A stretch of DNA of 38,189 bases from an uncultured Eubacteriales bacterium (GCA_900547745.1 URHT01000017.1:1-38189), one strand, 5' to 3'. Counted from the first letter of the stretch, positions 6,840 through 14,266 are shown. Notes: generated by a model not told the origin, from the sequence alone. Translations and numbers: made by a program.

Positions 6840-7754
6840 ATGAAAGCGACGTTGATCATTATGGCGGCGGGGCTGGGCTCCCGCTACGGCGGCAACAAGC
6901 AGACAGACGGCGTAGGCCCCAACGGGGAGATCCTGATGGAGTACGGCGTCTACGACGCGGTGCGGGCCGGGTTCGACAAGATCGTGTTCATCATCAAGCC
7001 GGATATGCTGGCGCTGATGAAGCGGCTGTGCGGCGACATGGCGGCACGGCTGCGGACGCCGGAGGGCACGCCGGTGGAGGTGTGCTACGCCTTTCAGGAT
7101 TTCTCCTCTGTGCCGGACTTTTACCGCATCCCGCCGGAGCGGACAAAGCCCTTCGGCACCACCCACGCGGTGCTGTGTACACGGGAGTTCGTCCGTGAGC
7201 CGTTCTGCGTCATTAACGCCGACGACTACTACGGCGTGGACGCCTACCGCACCATCTACGAGGAGCTGCAGCGCCTGCCGCCGCAGGGGGCGGCCACCAT
7301 GGTGGGGTACCTGCTGAAGAACACGGTGACGAAGTACGGCACGGTGTCCCGGGGCGTGTGCCATGTGCGGGACGGATATCTCACGGACATCCATGAGACG
7401 CTGAAGATCCGCCTGCGGGAGGACGGCACCATCGGCGATGAGGACAGCGGCGTGCTGCTGGAGCCGGACACGGTGGTGTCCATGAACTTCTGGGGCTTCA
7501 TGCCGTCGGTGTTCGATGAGATGGAGCGGTATTTTGAGGACTTCCTGCGCCATGATGCCGGGGAGAACGTCAAGGCGGAGTGCCTGCTGCCCAATATGGT
7601 GGGGGAGCTGCTGCAGGAGGGCCGGCTGAAGGTGTCCGTACAGCAGTCCAGAGACCGATGGTTCGGCATGACGTACCACGAGGATCGGGCGCGGGTGGCC
7701 GGAGAACTGCAAAAGCTGCACGAGGCGGGGGTATACCCGCAGAAATTGAGGTAA
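6840..7754 (+). CDS. sugar-phosphate nucleotidyltransferase-like protein
   Basis: A 304-residue protein of the NTP-transferase (GT-A) superfamily, which joins an NTP to a sugar phosphate with release of pyrophosphate. The nucleotide-binding signature MAAGLGSRYGGNKQ spans residues 8-21, and the metal-binding NADDYYG is at 126-132. C-terminal landmarks such as FWGFMPSVF and WFGMTYHEDR are as in a widespread bacterial family whose exact sugar is not known. The ATG at 6840 follows AGGAGGAAAG. The VanY-type peptidase starts only 6 bp after the stop, so the pair is an operon; this could point to cell-envelope work, but that is inference. Confidence 0.85.
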   Translation: MKATLIIMAAGLGSRYGGNKQTDGVGPNGEILMEYGVYDAVRAGFDKIVFIIKPDMLALMKRLCGDMAARLRTPEGTPVEVCYAFQDFSSVPDFYRIPPERTKPFGTTHAVLCTREFVREPFCVINADDYYGVDAYRTIYEELQRLPPQGAATMVGYLLKNTVTKYGTVSRGVCHVRDGYLTDIHETLKIRLREDGTIGDEDSGVLLEPDTVVSMNFWGFMPSVFDEMERYFEDFLRHDAGENVKAECLLPNMVGELLQEGRLKVSVQQSRDRWFGMTYHEDRARVAGELQKLHEAGVYPQKLR

Positions 7755-7760
7755 AAAGCA

Positions 7761-8549
7761 ATGGACGAAAGAGAACGGAGACGGCAGCGGCGCTACCGGG
7801 AGGCTATGCGCAACCGCATCATCGCGGCGGCATTTCTGGTGCTGTTGATCGTGGGCATCATCTTCATCGTGAAGGGGTGCAAGGACAAAAAGCAGGCACA
7901 GGAGGAGCAGCAGCAACAGGCGGCGGAGGCGCTGGCCCGACAGGATGAGCCGCAGGAGCCGGAGCCTGCCAAGCCGTCGGCGGCGGACAACGAGCTGCTG
8001 ACGCTGGTGAACCCGTGGAATGAGCTGCCGGAGGATTGGCAGGTAGATCTTGTGACACTGAGCAACGGCCTGCAGATCGACCGGCGGTGCTACGACGCGC
8101 TGCAGGAGATGATGGACGCCTGCCGTGAGGCAGGGTACGAGCCGCTGATCTGCTCGGCCTACCGGACGCAGGAGACGCAGCAGGATCTGTTCAACAACAA
8201 GGTGGCCAAGCTGGAGGCCGGGGGCAAGAGCCATGACGAGGCCGTGCAGGAGGCCGGGACAGTGGTAGCCGTACCGGGCACCAGCGAGCACCAGCTGGGA
8301 CTGACCGTGGACGTGGTGGACGTCAACAACCAGAATCTGACGGAGGAGCAGGAAAAGACCCCCACCCAGAAGTGGCTGATGGCCAACTCGTGGCGGTACG
8401 GGTTCATCCACCGCTACCCCAACAGCAAGAGCGACATCACCGGCATCATCTACGAGCCGTGGCACTACCGCTATGTAGGCAAGGACGCGGCGCAGGAGAT
8501 CTTCAACAAGGGCATCACGCTGGAGGAGTATCTGGGCGTGACGCATTGA
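7761..8549 (+). CDS. membrane-anchored D-alanyl-D-alanine carboxypeptidase, M15 family (VanY-like)
   Basis: A 262-residue protein: basic cytoplasmic head (residues 1-18), one membrane helix (about 19-37), a Gln/Glu/Pro-rich linker (about 44-75), then an M15B peptidase domain. Zinc and catalytic residues are in place: H177 and D184 in SEHQLGLTVD, and E232 and H235 in EPWHYR. SAYRTQETQ is the usual substrate-side motif. Such enzymes trim the last D-Ala from muropeptides outside the membrane. The ribosome site GAGGT overlaps the end of the upstream gene. A hairpin terminator follows. Confidence 0.92.
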   Translation: MDERERRRQRRYREAMRNRIIAAAFLVLLIVGIIFIVKGCKDKKQAQEEQQQQAAEALARQDEPQEPEPAKPSAADNELLTLVNPWNELPEDWQVDLVTLSNGLQIDRRCYDALQEMMDACREAGYEPLICSAYRTQETQQDLFNNKVAKLEAGGKSHDEAVQEAGTVVAVPGTSEHQLGLTVDVVDVNNQNLTEEQEKTPTQKWLMANSWRYGFIHRYPNSKSDITGIIYEPWHYRYVGKDAAQEIFNKGITLEEYLGVTH

Positions 8550-8556
8550 GAAAAAA

Positions 8557-8586
8557 TAAGAGCCGCGGCTTTTGCCGCGGCTCTTA
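8557..8586. terminator. bidirectional intrinsic terminator
   Basis: Perfect 13-bp stem (8557-8569 with 8574-8586), TTTT loop. An A6 run on the left gives a strong T-run for the minus-strand gene 8594-8701; the plus side has only CTCTTAC. Confidence 0.8.
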
Positions 8587-8593
8587 CTCTGCG

Positions 8594-8701
8594 TTACTTG
8601 CAGTTCTTGGCGTTCTTCGTATTCTTGGCGTTCTTGTTGATGTTCTGGGTATTCTGCTCGCTGGTGTTCTGCTCGTTTTTGGCGTTTTTGCGCTCCTCCA
8701 T
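8594..8701 (-). CDS. 35-residue Asn/Lys-rich small protein
   Basis: Encodes MEERKNAKNEQNTSEQNTQN followed by a further stretch of KN repeats ending in NCK. The composition is almost wholly K, N, E, Q and T: hydrophilic, low complexity and without a membrane segment. An AAGGAGGT site stands eight bases before the ATG, and a strong terminator follows the stop, so it is very likely expressed. Similar Asn/Lys-rich mini-proteins occur in spore-forming clostridia, where a spore role has been supposed; that link is inference. No convincing promoter seen. Confidence 0.7.
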   Translation of the reverse strand: MEERKNAKNEQNTSEQNTQNINKNAKNTKNAKNCK

Positions 8702-8802
8702 GTGGGGCACCTCCTTTTTGTTGGCTGCCGCCGCAGCGGCAGGTACAGCGTCAGTATGACCGGGAGCGCCGGAAATATACGGGGAAAACTCAAAAATTGT
8801 GG

Positions 8803-8831
8803 TTGACAAGAGACGGGAAGTGCGGTAAAAT
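8803..8831 (+). promoter_or_regulatory. promoter of the infC-rpmI-rplT operon
   Basis: Consensus -35 TTGACA (8803-8808), 17-bp spacer, -10 TAAAAT (8826-8831). Confidence 0.85.
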
Positions 8832-8837
8832 ACCTTA

Positions 8838-8991
8838 GAAAACAAAGAAGGTCGGTGCATCCGCCTCACCTCACGCCCGCGGCAAAGAGGTCAACAGCGT
8901 CAGCAGAGCGTCCGGACGGGCGGTTTGCGTTGTTGCGCGGATGCGGAGAGCATTCGCGTTTTTTGTTATTTTGGATTGGAGGTGCTTCGGT
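8838..8991 (+). promoter_or_regulatory. L20-type leader: transcription attenuator of the infC operon
   Basis: Two exclusive foldings can be read. An antiterminator pairs GCATCCGC (8857-8864) with GCGGATGC (8937-8944). A terminator pairs the same 8936-8944 with 8950-8958 around a GGAGA loop, followed directly by T6 (8959-8964). In Firmicutes this operon is repressed when surplus ribosomal protein L20 binds such a leader and favours the terminator. The structure seen here fits that mechanism; the L20-binding site itself I can only infer. Confidence 0.75.
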
Positions 8992-9510
8992 ATTAGCAAG
9001 GTACAGCATCAACTGAATGACGAGATCAACGACAAGGAGATCCGATTGATCGGCGAAGGCGGGGAGCAGATGGGCATTGTGTCCGGTGAAGAGGCCCTGC
9101 GCATCGCGGAGGAGCACGGGCTGGATCTGGTGAAGATCTCCCCGCAGGCGACGCCCCCTGTGTGCAAGCTGATGAACTACGGCAAGTACAAATTCGAGCA
9201 GAGCAAGCGTGAGAAGGAAGCCAGAAAGAACCAGCACGTCGTGGAGATCAAGGAGATCCGGATGTCCCCGGGCATCGACGTGGGCGACTTCAACACCAAG
9301 CTGAAGAACGCGCAGAAGTTCCTGTCCGACGGCAACCGCGTCAAGGTGTCCGTCCGCTTCCGCGGACGTGAGATGGCGCACACCGACATCGGCCGCGATC
9401 TTCTCAGCAAGTTTGCAGACCTGTGTACCGAAGTGGCGACCCTCGACAAGGCGGCCAAGCTGGAGGGACGGAATATGTCCATCTTCCTATCCCCCAAGGC
9501 CGGCAAGTAA
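8992..9510 (+). CDS. infC: translation initiation factor IF-3 (AUU start)
   Basis: A 172-residue IF-3, which binds the 30S subunit, keeps 50S away and proofreads initiator tRNA pairing. The N-terminal domain carries QLNDEINDKEIRLIG, then the linker, and the C-terminal domain has the conserved IKEIRMSPGID and VKVSVRFRGREMAHTDIG. The only start consistent with the ribosome site GGAGGT (8978-8983) is ATT at 8992-8994, eight bases downstream; in-frame ATG 8941 and TTG 8971 lie before that site, the former within the terminator hairpin. An AUU start lets IF-3 limit its own synthesis, a known trait of infC. First gene of infC-rpmI-rplT. Confidence 0.97.
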   Translation: MSKVQHQLNDEINDKEIRLIGEGGEQMGIVSGEEALRIAEEHGLDLVKISPQATPPVCKLMNYGKYKFEQSKREKEARKNQHVVEIKEIRMSPGIDVGDFNTKLKNAQKFLSDGNRVKVSVRFRGREMAHTDIGRDLLSKFADLCTEVATLDKAAKLEGRNMSIFLSPKAGK

Positions 9511-9550
9511 CCGCGTTTTCCCAAAGCATCATTTTGGAAGGAGTAATATT

Positions 9551-9748
9551 ATGCCTAAACTGAAGACCCACAGCGGCGCAAAGAAGCGCTTCAACCTGAC
9601 GAAATCCGGCAAGGTCAAGAGAGCTCATGCGTTCAAGAGCCACATCCTGACCAAGAAGGACACCAAGCGTGGCCGTCGTCTGCGCAGCACCACCTATGCT
9701 GACTGCACCAATGATGCGACCATCCGCAAGATGATCCCTTACAAATAA
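9551..9748 (+). CDS. rpmI: 50S ribosomal protein L35
   Basis: A 65-residue basic protein beginning PKLKTHSGAKKRF and ending RKMIPYK, diagnostic for bacterial L35. It binds 23S rRNA in the large subunit. The ATG follows an AAGGAG site, 40 bp after infC. A longer open frame upstream overlaps infC and is not used. Confidence 0.98.
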   Translation: MPKLKTHSGAKKRFNLTKSGKVKRAHAFKSHILTKKDTKRGRRLRSTTYADCTNDATIRKMIPYK

Positions 9749-9783
9749 GAGACGGAATCGTTAGAATAGGAGGCAATTGAAAT

Positions 9784-10137
9784 ATGGCACGTGTTAAAGG
9801 CGCAATGATGGCGCGTAAAAGAAGAAATAAGACTCTGAAGCTGGCCAAGGGCTACTGGGGCGCCAAGTCCAAGCACTTCAAGATGGCCAACGAGCAGGTC
9901 ATGAAGTCCCTGACCTACGCCTATGTGGGTCGTCGCCTGAAGAAGCGGGACTTCCGTCAGCTGTGGATCACCCGCATCTCCGCCGCTGTCAAGCCCCAGG
10001 GCATGAACTATTCCACCTTCATGCACGGTCTGAAGGTCGCCGGCATCCAGATCAACCGTAAGATGCTGTCCGAGATGGCGATCAACGACGCCGTGGCGTT
10101 CGCCGCTCTGTGCGACATCGCCAAGAAGGCTATCTGA
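9784..10137 (+). CDS. rplT: 50S ribosomal protein L20
   Basis: A 117-residue protein with the hallmark start ARVKGAMMARKRRNKTLKLA, the GYWGAKSK turn and the globular end with GMNYSTFMHGLK and AFAALCDIAKKA. It is needed early in 50S assembly and doubles as the regulator of this operon through the leader at 8838-8991. The ribosome site is AGGAGG, 35 bp after rpmI, followed by a terminator. Confidence 0.98.
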   Translation: MARVKGAMMARKRRNKTLKLAKGYWGAKSKHFKMANEQVMKSLTYAYVGRRLKKRDFRQLWITRISAAVKPQGMNYSTFMHGLKVAGIQINRKMLSEMAINDAVAFAALCDIAKKAI

Positions 10138-10144
10138 ATCAGCG

Positions 10145-10177
10145 AACAGCGTTCTGCTTCGGCAGGACGCTGTTTTT
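10145..10177 (+). terminator. intrinsic terminator of the infC operon
   Basis: 13-bp stem with one G-U (10145-10157 with 10162-10174), stable TTCG loop, T5 tail. Confidence 0.9.
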
Positions 10178-10199
10178 CCATTCGCCGCGCAAGAAACAG

Positions 10200-10228
10200 T
10201 GGAAAAATGCGAGGGGCTTTGTTATAAT
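10200..10228 (+). promoter_or_regulatory. promoter of the flavodiiron gene
   Basis: -10 TATAAT (10223-10228) is perfect. The hexamer 17 bp upstream, TGGAAA (10200-10205), matches -35 at four of six positions, so activation may be needed. Confidence 0.5.
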
Positions 10229-10291
10229 GCGATAAAAGGTATAGTAGGAAATAAATTCACCGGCATAAGCCGTGGAAAGGATGATAAAAGT

Positions 10292-11641
10292 ATGTATTGC
10301 ACGAGAAAAGTCAATGATGATTATACATGGGTGGGCGCCGACTGCCGGCGTCTGGCGCTGTTTGAGGGCGTGTTCGGCGTGCCGGACGGCATCAGCTTCA
10401 ACAGCTATCTGCTGACGGACGAGAAAACGGTGCTGTTCGACACGGCGGACAGCGCGGTGCGCCGCACGTTCCGGGAGAACCTGACCCACGCGCTGGCGGG
10501 GCGGGAGCTGGACTACATCGTGGTACACCACATGGAGCCGGATCACGCGGCGGAGTTGGCCGAGCTGGCCGAGGACTATCCGAAGGCGCAGATCCTGTGC
10601 AGTGCCATGGCCAAGACCATGGTGGGACAGTTCTTCGGGCCGGAGACGGCGGGCCGCATCACCGTTATCAAGGAGGGGGAGACGCTGTGCACCGGGCGGC
10701 ACACCCTGCGGTTCGTGGCGGCCCCCATGGTACACTGGCCGGAGGTGATGCTGACCTACGACGAGACAGACCGGCTGCTGCTGACGGCAGACGCCTTCGG
10801 CTGCTTCGGCGCGCTGAACGGGGCGCTGTTTGCCGACGAGGTGGACTTCGACCGGGACTATCTGGACGAGGCACGGCGGTACTATACCAACATCGTGGGC
10901 AAGTACGGGCCGCAGGTGCAGGCGGTGCTGAAAAAGGCGGCGGCGCTGGACATCGAGATGCTGCTGCCCCTACACGGCTTTGTGTGGCGGGAGGAGCTGG
11001 GCTATCTGCTGGGTAAGTACGACCTGTGGAGCCGGTATGAGCCGGAGGTACGGGGCGTGATGATTGCCTACGCCTCGGTGTACGGCGGCACGGAGAACGC
11101 CGCCAACGTGCTGGCCTGCCGTCTGGCGGAAAAGGGTGTCCGGGTGAAGATGTTCGATGCATCGGTGACGCCGGCGTCCTACATCGTGTCCGCCGCGTTC
11201 CAGTACAGCCATCTGGTGTTCGCATCCACCACCTACAACATGGGCATCTTCGTCACCATGGAGCAGCTGCTCCACGACATTGCGGCCCACGCGCTGGCGT
11301 CCAGGCGGTACGCCCTCATCGAAAACGGCTCATGGTCGCCGGCAAGCGGCAGGAAGATGCAGACGCTGCTGGCTCCGCTGCCGGGCTGGTCGGAGGTGGA
11401 GCCGGTGCTGACGGTGAAGTCGGCGCTGCGGCCCGATCAGGCCGCGCAAATGGAGCGGCTGGCGGACAACCTCGCCGCCGACGTGCTGGCGGAAAAGGCG
11501 GAGGAGGATGCCTCCGGCGAGGCGAAGCACCGGTATGTGTGTAAGGTGTGCGGCTATGTCTACGAGGGTGATGAGCTGCCGGCGGACTACAAGTGCCCGC
11601 TGTGCGGCGCGGGCGCGGAATACTTCCGGCAGGAGGCGTGA
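10292..11641 (+). CDS. flavodiiron protein with C-terminal rubredoxin-like domain
   Basis: A 449-residue A-type flavoprotein that reduces O2 and/or NO in anaerobes. Domain order: metallo-beta-lactamase-like diiron domain (about 1-250), flavodoxin FMN domain (about 255-400, opening AYASVYGGTENAA) and a short two-CxxC rubredoxin-like domain (C417, C420, C435, C438). Diiron ligands H80, E82, D84, H148, D167 and H228 are all present. The fused rubredoxin domain could pass electrons directly to FMN, so no separate rubredoxin may be required. ATG 10292 has an AAAGGATG site. The gene ends against the mobile-element scar with no clear terminator of its own. Confidence 0.95.
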   Translation: MYCTRKVNDDYTWVGADCRRLALFEGVFGVPDGISFNSYLLTDEKTVLFDTADSAVRRTFRENLTHALAGRELDYIVVHHMEPDHAAELAELAEDYPKAQILCSAMAKTMVGQFFGPETAGRITVIKEGETLCTGRHTLRFVAAPMVHWPEVMLTYDETDRLLLTADAFGCFGALNGALFADEVDFDRDYLDEARRYYTNIVGKYGPQVQAVLKKAAALDIEMLLPLHGFVWREELGYLLGKYDLWSRYEPEVRGVMIAYASVYGGTENAANVLACRLAEKGVRVKMFDASVTPASYIVSAAFQYSHLVFASTTYNMGIFVTMEQLLHDIAAHALASRRYALIENGSWSPASGRKMQTLLAPLPGWSEVEPVLTVKSALRPDQAAQMERLADNLAADVLAEKAEEDASGEAKHRYVCKVCGYVYEGDELPADYKCPLCGAGAEYFRQEA

Positions 11642-11689
11642 CCCGCGGCGAAAAAAGTGAGAAATTTCCCGTGAAAAATGGGGTAGCTG

Positions 11690-11862
11690 GGTCCATAGAA
11701 CCGCTTGACGAAGCTGATGGCGCTGCCGCCTTGTTCGGCGGCGTGGCCGAACCACTCGCAGCCACGGATCGTGATGCTGTGGTCGCTGGCAAGGCGTTTG
11801 TCCCTGCCGGATGTGATGAGCTTTTGCCGCAAGGTCTTTTGAAGAAGCTCACAGGCACACAT
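11690..11862 (-). pseudogene. N-terminal fragment of a DUF3991/TOPRIM (LtrC-like) conjugative-element primase
   Basis: On the minus strand a frame reads SGRDKRLASDHSITIRG, CEWFGHAAEQGGSAISFV and FYGPSYP. This is the start of the DUF3991/toprim protein found in clostridial integrative conjugative elements. The similarity breaks at FYGPSYP, where the family continues into the toprim domain; after that the frame only reads unrelated sequence to a stop near 11640. No intact start is seen. A truncated relic. Confidence 0.65.
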
Positions 11863-11864
11863 GG

Positions 11865-12227
11865 GTGCTCACAGAAACCACCGGCAGCACCGTCAAGACG
11901 GATTTCATGCGGAGGTGGCATCACAACGGCTCCGGCAAACCGATCTCTCTTGACGGGATGATGGAGAACGAGGATGGCGACATTTTCGAGGTTGCCGATC
12001 CTCGCGGCGCGCTTGAGCAAAAGGTTATCGCCGAAATGCAGATTGCCGCCTTTGCCGAGCAGAGCATTACCGAGAAAGACCGGGAGATATTGAAGCCGCG
12101 CATGGGCGGCTTGACCGAACAGGAGATTGCAGACAAGATTGGCTACAAGACCGCCAGCGCAGTCCATAAGCGGATCGCCAGAATTGCGGGGACTTATGAG
12201 GACTATGTGACACATCCAGTCCGCTGA
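11865..12227 (+). pseudogene. truncated sigma-70-like HTH protein of an integrative conjugative element
   Basis: A 120-codon frame (only a GTG at 11865 could start it). It contains TVKTDFMRRWHHNG, the acidic GDIFEVADPR block and a C-terminal helix-turn-helix, LTEQEIADKIGYKTASAVHK, as in sigma region 4-like proteins of gut-clostridial conjugative elements. The full proteins have a longer N-terminus. The junction with the primase fragment is close to 11862. A hairpin terminator overlaps its stop. Whether the remaining HTH is still made is unknown. Confidence 0.6.
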
Positions 12228-12260
12228 CTATGCCGTATGCGCAAAGTCAGCGGGCTTTTT
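12221..12260 (+). terminator. intrinsic terminator within the element scar
   Basis: CCGCTGACT (12221-12229) pairs with AGTCAGCGG (12245-12253), followed by GCTTTTTATT. Confidence 0.75.
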
Positions 12261-12319
12261 ATTGCCAAAAATCAAGAAAGGAGCGACTACCCATGCCAAA
12301 GAAAAAGCTACCGCAGACC

Positions 12320-12650
12320 ATTGAGGAATTTTTCGTAGCTGGCCTTGGACTGGCCGAAGGCCTTGATGCCCGCAATGCCGCTGATATATTCCACGGCGGT
12401 GTCATTCAGCGCCTTTGCCGCGGTGACGGCGCGCTGGAACTGCTCGTTATAACCGCTGAACATGGACGCAAAGCAGAGAGTTCCCGGCGGGACAACGATC
12501 AGCATGGAAAGGCCCGTGCGCCAGTCCTCGAGGAACAGCAGCACCAGCACCGCCAGCGCACCGGCAATGTTGGCTGTCATCTCCGGCAGAAGGTGGGCAA
12601 GGGTGGTTTCGATGGAGTCCACCCGCTCCACGATGTGGGAAGTCGTGAAG
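12320..12650 (-). pseudogene. internal fragment of an ABC exporter membrane domain
   Basis: The minus-strand translation (HIVERVDSIETTLAHLLPEM, then LFLEDWRTGLSM and ALNDTAVEYISGIAGIKAFG) is the middle of an ABC transporter transmembrane domain, of the kind fused to its ATPase. Both ends are missing: family similarity starts near 12650 and ends near 12322, and no ATPase follows. A short plus-strand start with a good ribosome site (ATG 12293, MPKKKLPQTIEEF) runs into the antisense of this piece, so that gene is broken as well. Confidence 0.7.
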
Positions 12651-12665
12651 CTGCAACGTATATAA

Positions 12666-12767
12666 CTGAAGGAAAACACCACCCGCAGCCGCAATATGCG
12701 CCAGTATCTTTTAGCCACGCTGTATAACGCCCCTCTGACCATCGGCAACTGCTATCCCGCTAAATGA
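12666..12767 (+). pseudogene. C-terminal fragment of a DUF6017-type replication initiator
   Basis: The 33 codons before the TGA at 12765-12767 read NMRQYLLATLYNAPLTIGN, the closing segment of replication-initiator-like proteins of conjugative elements. A stop codon lies directly upstream at 12663-12665, so only the tail is left. Confidence 0.5.
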
Positions 12768-12773
12768 GCCGAT

Positions 12774-12806
12774 AAAAAAGGAAGCGGCGTGACCGAAGCC
12801 ACGCCG
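12774..12806 (-). terminator. minus-strand terminator downstream of the binding-protein gene
   Basis: CGGCGTG (12800-12806 on the minus strand) pairs with CACGCCG (12785-12791), followed on the minus strand by CTTCCTTTTTT. It lies about 85 bp past the stop at 12891. A small second hairpin is at 12812-12830. Confidence 0.7.
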
Positions 12807-12890
12807 TCCCTTGAAAACGCAAGGTTTTCACCATTTTTTGATTTTACTGCTTTACGACCAACCGGCATGCGCCCTGTTTTTGCGTCAGGT

Positions 12891-14066
12891 TCAACGGAAG
12901 AAGGACGCGGTGTCGATCTGCTGGTAGCCGCCGAAGCTGGAGGGGCAGGCGAAGATCTGTTCCGCCAGCTCCTGACCGAGGAACGCCTTGGTGATCTCGT
13001 TGGTCTTGGCGGTCATGTCCACGTCGGTGAACAGGTCGGGGTAGACGCACTTGGCGGCGAACCACGTATTGGCCAGCGCGATCTCATAGTTGGTGTAATA
13101 GGCGTTATAGGCCATCTCCAGATAGACCTCGCCGGTCTGCCATGCCTTGCAGGTGTCCAGCAGCGTAGGATCCTCTTGCATCAGCGGGGCGATGTTCTTC
13201 ACCGCCGCGGCGTCAATGAGCATGACATCCATGCTGCCGCCCAGCGCGGCGAACTTCTCCGCCTCGATGGCCTGCACGGCGTCAGTGCCCAGATCGGTGA
13301 CGACGTTGCGGATGTTGGCCACTCGGAAGGCAGCGTAGCTCTGGGAGGTCATCAGGTGGTTGGTGGTGCCCCAGTTGCCAAGACCGCAGATGTAGGCGCC
13401 GGGCCGGTCGTCATCGGCCGCACCGGCGGCGCGGCGGGTGATCTCCGCCGTCTCAGACTCGATGAAGGAGATCAGCGTCTCGGCGCGATCCTCCCGGCCG
13501 AACAGTTGGCCCAGCAGACGGAGAGAGCCGGGGAAGGCTTCGGCGAACACGCCGTCCACACCGGTCCGCAGGGTGATGACGGGCACGCCCACCTGCTGCT
13601 GGAGGGCATCAGCCTTCTCCACGTCCTCGTACTCGGAGATGATGATGTCCGGCTGGCAGGAGAGGATCTTCTCCGCCTCGGCGGCCTGCGCGTTGGGCCC
13701 GCCGACGCCGCAGGAGGGCAGGGCGGCGAACACGTCGCCGTAGGCCAGCACGTAGGGCCGGGCCACGGCGTCAAACATCTTGGGCCGGTCGTCCAGCGTG
13801 GTGTTGTCGATGTCCTCGACGCCGCACAGCAGCGCCGTGTCGCCGATGTAGCTGTACATCCGCAGGGCGCCGGCGCCGATGCACACCACGCGCCGGTAGC
13901 TGCCGGGGGTGACGGCGACCTGGCGGCCGATCATGTCAGTGACGGTGACGGGCTCTCCATCGGTAGCCGTATTGCCGGGGGTAGTATCCCGCACCTGACC
14001 GCAGCCCAGCAGGGTCAGCGTCATGGCCAGCGCCAGCAGCAGCGCGGCGATCCGTTTCATAGGCAT
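12891..14066 (-). CDS. ABC-transporter substrate-binding lipoprotein (iron-chelate/cobalamin type)
   Basis: A 391-residue lipoprotein. The signal peptide is followed by the lipobox LLGC, placing the acylated cysteine at residue 22. The body starts VTVTDMIGRQVAV and has the two-lobe helical-backbone layout of FepB/BtuF-like binding proteins, including VVCIGAGALRMYSYI, QPDIIISEYED and the long C-terminal helix region. It would bind an iron chelate, haem or corrinoid outside the membrane. ATG 14066 has an AAGGAGGAA site. No permease or ATPase is adjacent; the FecCD/ATPase pair at 27098-28914 lacks a binding protein and might be its partner. The upstream leader contains an unusual nested inverted repeat. 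Confidence 0.88.
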   Translation of the reverse strand: MPMKRIAALLLALAMTLTLLGCGQVRDTTPGNTATDGEPVTVTDMIGRQVAVTPGSYRRVVCIGAGALRMYSYIGDTALLCGVEDIDNTTLDDRPKMFDAVARPYVLAYGDVFAALPSCGVGGPNAQAAEAEKILSCQPDIIISEYEDVEKADALQQQVGVPVITLRTGVDGVFAEAFPGSLRLLGQLFGREDRAETLISFIESETAEITRRAAGAADDDRPGAYICGLGNWGTTNHLMTSQSYAAFRVANIRNVVTDLGTDAVQAIEAEKFAALGGSMDVMLIDAAAVKNIAPLMQEDPTLLDTCKAWQTGEVYLEMAYNAYYTNYEIALANTWFAAKCVYPDLFTDVDMTAKTNEITKAFLGQELAEQIFACPSSFGGYQQIDTASFFR

Positions 14067-14097
14067 GGTAGGGTTCCTCCTTGTTTTGGCGATAATG

Positions 14098-14182
14098 ATA
14101 CCATCAGCAGACAAGGCAAGCACGGTATTGACGGGCAGAAATGCGCCCATACCGCGTCAAGCTCCTTGCCAACTGATGGTAT
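14098..14182. repeat. 85-bp nested inverted repeat upstream of the binding-protein gene
   Basis: Outer arms ATACCATCAG (14098-14107) and CTGATGGTAT (14173-14182) are perfect complements. Inside lie GGCAAG (14115-14120) with CTTGCC (14165-14170), CGGTAT (14123-14128) with ATACCG (14149-14154), and GGGC (14133-14136) with GCCC (14145-14148). All are nested around one centre. The outer right arm overlaps the -10 box of the minus-strand promoter, so only the inner part would be in the RNA leader. Confidence 0.7.
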
Positions 14183-14209
14183 TGTAGCGGAAACGCGGAG
14201 AATATGCAA
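14181..14209 (-). promoter_or_regulatory. promoter of the binding-protein gene
   Basis: Minus strand: -35 TTGCAT (14204-14209), 17-bp spacer, -10 TACAAT (14181-14186). Transcription would begin near 14174, inside the nested inverted repeat. Confidence 0.65.
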
Positions 14210-14232
14210 GCGGGGGTGGGGGTTATCAGCGG

Positions 14233-14266
14233 GCAAAAGACCTCCGCCGAAGCGGAGGTCTTTTGC
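14233..14266 (-). terminator. intrinsic terminator after cstA
   Basis: Perfect 15-bp stem, 14233-14247 with 14252-14266, loop CGAA, with A4/T4 inside the stem ends. Separates cstA from the binding-protein promoter. Confidence 0.85.

Noticed and set aside
6564..8546. A 660-codon minus-strand open frame
   Set aside because: Spans the antisense of the nucleotidyltransferase and VanY genes and the intergenic promoter. Histidine/leucine-rich shadow without a start signal.
8941..8991. Upstream extension of infC to the ATG at 8941
   Set aside because: That ATG lies in the attenuator hairpin and before the ribosome site; IF-3 homology begins only at the AUU start.
11642..12770. An intact mobile element behind the flavodiiron gene
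   Set aside because: No integrase, recombinase, relaxase or terminal repeats are present and every recognised element gene is truncated.
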